From positions 1 to 36,628 of the forward strand of contig REDK01000145.1 in assembly GCA_007693535.1 (NCBI GenBank): 36,628 bases of DNA, read 5' to 3'. Shown piece by piece: positions 34,631 through 36,628 of this stretch; position 1 is the first letter of the stretch, and every line of letters starts with the position of its first letter. Origin of the DNA: Chromatiaceae bacterium. GTDB taxonomy: Bacteria; Pseudomonadota; Gammaproteobacteria; Chromatiales; Chromatiaceae. Position numbers and translations under genes: made by a program. The notes beneath the pieces were generated by a model. The model saw only the letters and a program-made list of their open reading frames with translations. It did not search any database and was not told the DNA's origin.

Positions 34631-34653
34631 GTGGATTAAGGAGGGAAACAACA
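34631..34653 (-). repeat. right terminal inverted repeat of the transposon
   Basis: Read inward on the minus strand it begins TGTTGTTTCCC and matches the left end at 14 of 23 positions. It overlaps a copy of the motif TTAATCCACAA (34629-34639), which matches the left inner copy TTATTCCACAA at 10 of 11 positions in the same orientation relative to the element. Confidence 0.6.
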
Positions 34654-35211
34654 GCACCGAAGCGGTGGATGAAGCTCACCGCCCCGAAGCGCGCGTGCGG
34701 GCCGGCGTCGCTGCGCCGGCGCAAATGGGCCGCGATGACGCGCAGCAGGTTATGCAGCACGGCGCTGATCGTCCGTGGCTCGCGTTCCCCCTGATCTCAA
34801 TAGGCCAGCGCAGCCGTTTGGGCACCGAGAGAACCCATTGGCGCACCGGCAGCGGCGGGAAGAAGTGATCCACCAGGTGCGCCGCGGTCTCCGCCATACG
34901 CCTGGCATTGCACGACGGACACAGCCCGCGCCCCTTGCAGGAGAAGGCGACCAGGAAGTCATGCCTGCCCCCTGTGTGAACCATTGGGGACATCTGGCCC
35001 GGGCGAAGCCGTAGGCAAGGATGCCGCATTCCAGATAACGCCCAAATTCCTGTTCCACGTAGGCCGGCACGCGCTGCCCGTCCCAGTCATCCTCCCCTGC
35101 CAGCGCGAGGTAGGTCTCCAGGTGCTGCTGGACGACTTGGTAGAGGGCGGTTTGCTCGGGATGGCGTCGGCGATAGGCAACCGTGCGACATCCCTGTGAC
35201 TCGACGGCCAT
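34654..35211 (-). pseudogene. IS91-type transposase, N-terminal part, frameshifted and cut
   Basis: The minus strand from ATG 35211 reads TALYQVVQQHLETYLALAG and VEQEFGRYLECGILAYGFA, the zinc-binding N-terminus of IS91 (Y2/HUH type) transposases. Around 34985-35005 an insertion changes the frame. The other frame continues with HDFLVAFSCKGRGLCPSC, RRMAETAAHLVDHFFP and RQWVLSVPKRLRW. A second frame change at about 34790 leads to ARFGAVSFIHRFGAV. The similarity stops exactly at the transposon end at 34653. The HUH and tyrosine catalytic region beyond is missing. The gene is dead, and the transposon insertion or later deletion removed the rest. Confidence 0.8.
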
Positions 35212-35431
35212 GTCGACGTCCGTCTGGCAGCGAGATCATGGATCTTCTTTTATGTACAGCATAGCGCTCCGCTCGGCGTTGTTCAAGCGCGCGAGCAAGA
35301 CGCCGACATCACCGCGCGTTGGCGACTGGGCGCGCAGCTCAGTCACTTAAAATGTCTTTTTTGCACAGAAGTGAATATGCACGGGAGGTCGTTGTTCCTG
35401 GAAAGCGACCAAACCCGCCAGGAGACCCCCC
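35212..35431. other. gap between IS91 and IS4 relics
   Basis: No gene is seen. The 220 bases should include the outer part of the IS91-type relic and the left end of the IS4-type relic. A locally AT-rich piece (ACTTAAAATGTC, TTTTTT) lies at about 35346-35366, and a GGAG ribosome site sits near the right end. Confidence 0.4.
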
Positions 35432-36154
35432 GTGCATGCAGGAACCAGCTTACACCGCTGCCTCGATCCATTGCTGCAGTCCATTCACCGCACACGGCGG
35501 GCGACATTGTTTGCCGCGGTGGCGGCCTGTGTGAGCGGACCAGCGTTGTCGCTGACCGATGTGGGACGACGCTTTGGCGGGACCGCCGCGCTGCGCCACA
35601 AGATCAAGCGCGCCGATCGCCTGCTCGGCAATCGGCATCTGCACCGGGAGGCTCGACCGATCGACCAAGCCTGGTGCCATGTGACGCTGGCGCGGCTGCG
35701 CGAACCGCTGATGCTGATTGACTGATCGGATCTGAAGGCCGACCAATCGTTGCACCTGTTGCGTGCCTCGCTGCCGGTCGGCGGCCGCAGTCTGACCCTG
35801 TACGAGGAGGTGCACCCGCAGCAGAAATTGAACAACGCGGCGGTGCACCGGCGCTTTTTGCAGCGTTTGGCGACCCTGCTCCCAGCAGGGGTGGCGCCGA
35901 TCGTCATCGCCGACGCGGGCTTCAAGGTCCCGTTCCATCGCGAGGTGGAATCGCTGGGCTGGCGCTGGGTCGGACGGGTGCGCGGGCGCGTGAAGTCGCG
36001 CTGGACCAGCTGCAAGCGGATCTTCATGCGCGCGACGGCCGCCCCAACGGCGCTCGGCGAAGGCGATTGGGTGCGCAGCAATCCGCTGCGGGCGGTCTTC
36101 GTGTTGGTGCGCAAGTGGCTGGTGCGCCTCTGCGCCCAGCGCATGCAAATTGAG
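35432..36154 (+). pseudogene. IS4-type transposase with opal codon and internal deletion
   Basis: The frame starts at GTG 35432 after GGAG and reads TSLHRCLDPLLQSIHRTRR and RHKIKRADRLLGNRHLHRE, typical of an IS4-group DDE transposase. A TGA at 35723-35725 replaces the Trp of the catalytic DWSD motif (LMLID, stop, SDL), with the first catalytic Asp just before it. The same frame then continues with HLLRASLPVGGRSLTLYEEV and PIVIADAGFKVPFHREVESL, which holds the second Asp. After DWVRSNPL a deletion joins directly to LVRLCAQRMQIE, losing the middle of the family's C-terminal half; similarity ends at 36154. The copy is non-functional. Confidence 0.8.
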
Positions 36155-36242
36155 CAGCGCCCATCACGTCACCAGACCAATGGGTTGCGAGCGATCATGA
36201 CGCCCTGCTCGTCGACGGCGCCGGCGGGGGATGAATTCGTAG

Positions 36243-36628
36243 GGATACCTCAGGGACAGCGGGCTTTTCCATGAGACCGACCCGAACATCATCGTCGTGC
36301 CCTTGGCGGAGGACCCGCACCTGGCGATTTCCGACCTGGCGGTCCAGATCCTGCCCACGCCGGAGAATGGCTGCACCAAGGACTGCTTCGCCTTGGCCCT
36401 GAGGTGGACGCCCGAGCGGGCGCGCCTCGAACACCTGCTGTGCCGCGCGCTCGGCCTCCCAGTGCGCCTGCGCGGCCACCACCCGGGCCTCGGCTTGGCG
36501 CACGTCGCGGGCCAACGCCAGGGCGGTGGCTTTGGAGACCTCCCATTGGCCGTGACAGCGGTCCGGGGAATGATGCGCGCCGAGATCCGTCTCGGCATGG
36601 CGACGCAGCGCCTTGGCCGCGTCGGCGG
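36243..36628 (+). other. open frame without a start, possibly a gene fragment
   Basis: After a TAG at 36240-36242 the plus strand stays open to the window end. The part at about 36258-36420 reads HETDPNIIVVPLAEDPHLA and ISDLAVQILPTPENG, which looks like natural protein rather than a shadow. I do not recognise a family and no start codon is visible. The right part overlaps the DUF6399-type relic on the other strand, so only one of the two can be real there. Confidence 0.25.
36399..36628 (-). pseudogene. DUF6399-type transposase fragment, runs off the window
   Basis: The minus strand entering from the right edge reads ADAAKALRRHAETDLGAHHS, then SPDRCHGQWEVSKATALALA and a coiled-coil RQAEARVVAAQAHWEAERAA ending in GRPPQ. 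This is the pattern of DUF6399 transposition-related proteins (AHHSPDLFHGQ, KA, then a helical tail). Past about 36399 the similarity stops, so the gene is cut at its 3' side. The 5' part lies outside the window. Confidence 0.6.

Larger units (their letters stand above)
31159..34653 (-). mobile_element. heteromeric DDE/AAA+ transposon (about 3.5 kb)
   Basis: Four minus-strand genes form one unit: a zinc-ribbon-like protein, a DD35E transposase, an ExeA-like AAA+ ATPase and a 68-aa protein. Ends were placed by two facts. First, reading inward, the outer 23 bases at 31159 (TGTTAGCTCTC...) and on the complementary strand from 34653 (TGTTGTTTCCC...) match at 14 of 23 positions without gaps and both begin TGTT. 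Second, these points coincide with the break of the MscK-like frame on the left and of the IS91-like frame on the right. No matching target duplication flanks the two ends. The gene set resembles Tn7/Mu-like elements where an AAA+ ATPase chooses the target. The ATPase frameshift suggests this copy cannot move by itself. Confidence 0.7.

Noticed and set aside
31159-34653. CRISPR-associated transposon or Tn7 with target selector
   Set aside because: No Cas gene, TnsD/TniQ-like gene or CRISPR array is present inside the element or in the window.
31154-34658. Target-site duplication at the transposon ends
   Set aside because: The flanking pentamers (ATTGC on the left, GCACC on the right) do not match, which fits a later deletion or recombination, so none is claimed.
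35723-35725. Selenocysteine readthrough at the TGA of the IS4-type transposase
   Set aside because: The codon replaces a Trp of DWSD, no family precedent exists, and the gene also carries an internal deletion. It is a plain nonsense mutation.
1-36628. Riboswitches, rRNA genes and replication origins
   Set aside because: No conserved riboswitch core, rRNA segment or DnaA-box cluster was recognised anywhere on either strand.

Overview
The window is a GC-rich gammaproteobacterial chromosome segment. The gene content (proton-pumping NADH dehydrogenase nuoLMN, PEP synthase, a UGU-anticodon tRNA-Thr with encoded CCA, PbpG, CoaX) and many IS relics would fit a purple sulfur bacterium or other member of the Chromatiales. 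That placement is an inference from gene style, not a database result.

Layout. (1) 1-14484 is ordinary, densely coding and all on the plus strand: the 3' part of nuoL, then nuoM, nuoN, ppsA, a B12-binding radical SAM protein of unknown job, an oligopeptide-type ABC permease, a permease-ATPase fusion, pbpG and coaX. (2) 14485-17086 is a decayed accessory island. It begins with a tRNA-Thr preceded by a six-unit pentanucleotide repeat and followed by an 11-bp tandem repeat, a dead AlpA/excisionase-like HTH gene and a dead DUF4338 (DruA-type) gene. (3) 17087-21940 is a signalling block: a REC-AraC response regulator, a small two-helix membrane protein, and a convergent 998-residue hybrid histidine kinase with a 7TMR-DISM sensor. 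A small broken membrane ORF with a good ribosome site lies before the kinase. (4) 22144-26775 holds a baeRF-type (eRF1-like) protein, a membrane-protein pseudogene, an SLC13/TrkA-C anion transporter with a TTG start, and a small SHOCT-type membrane protein. (5) 27219-30109 is a metabolic cluster: a dihydrolipoyl-dehydrogenase-type flavoprotein, 3-hydroxybutyrate dehydrogenase, and a YgaP-like rhodanese carrying an amber codon directly after its catalytic cysteine. (6) 30263-36628 is a nest of mobile elements. The periplasmic half of an MscK-type channel gene is cut by a ~3.5-kb heteromeric transposon (DD35E transposase, ExeA-like AAA+ ATPase, zinc-ribbon-like protein and a 68-aa protein). I place its ends at about 31159 and 34653 from shared inverted terminal sequence. 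The right end cuts an IS91-type gene, which is followed by a dead IS4-type gene and a DUF6399-type fragment running off the window.

The most interesting material is the transposon with its reconstructed ends, the amber codon inside the rhodanese active-site loop, the repeat array abutting the tRNA promoter region, the sensor/regulator cluster, and the lone permease-ATPase fusion importer without a binding protein. I found no clear-cut new defence or biosynthetic system; several findings are decayed rather than functional.
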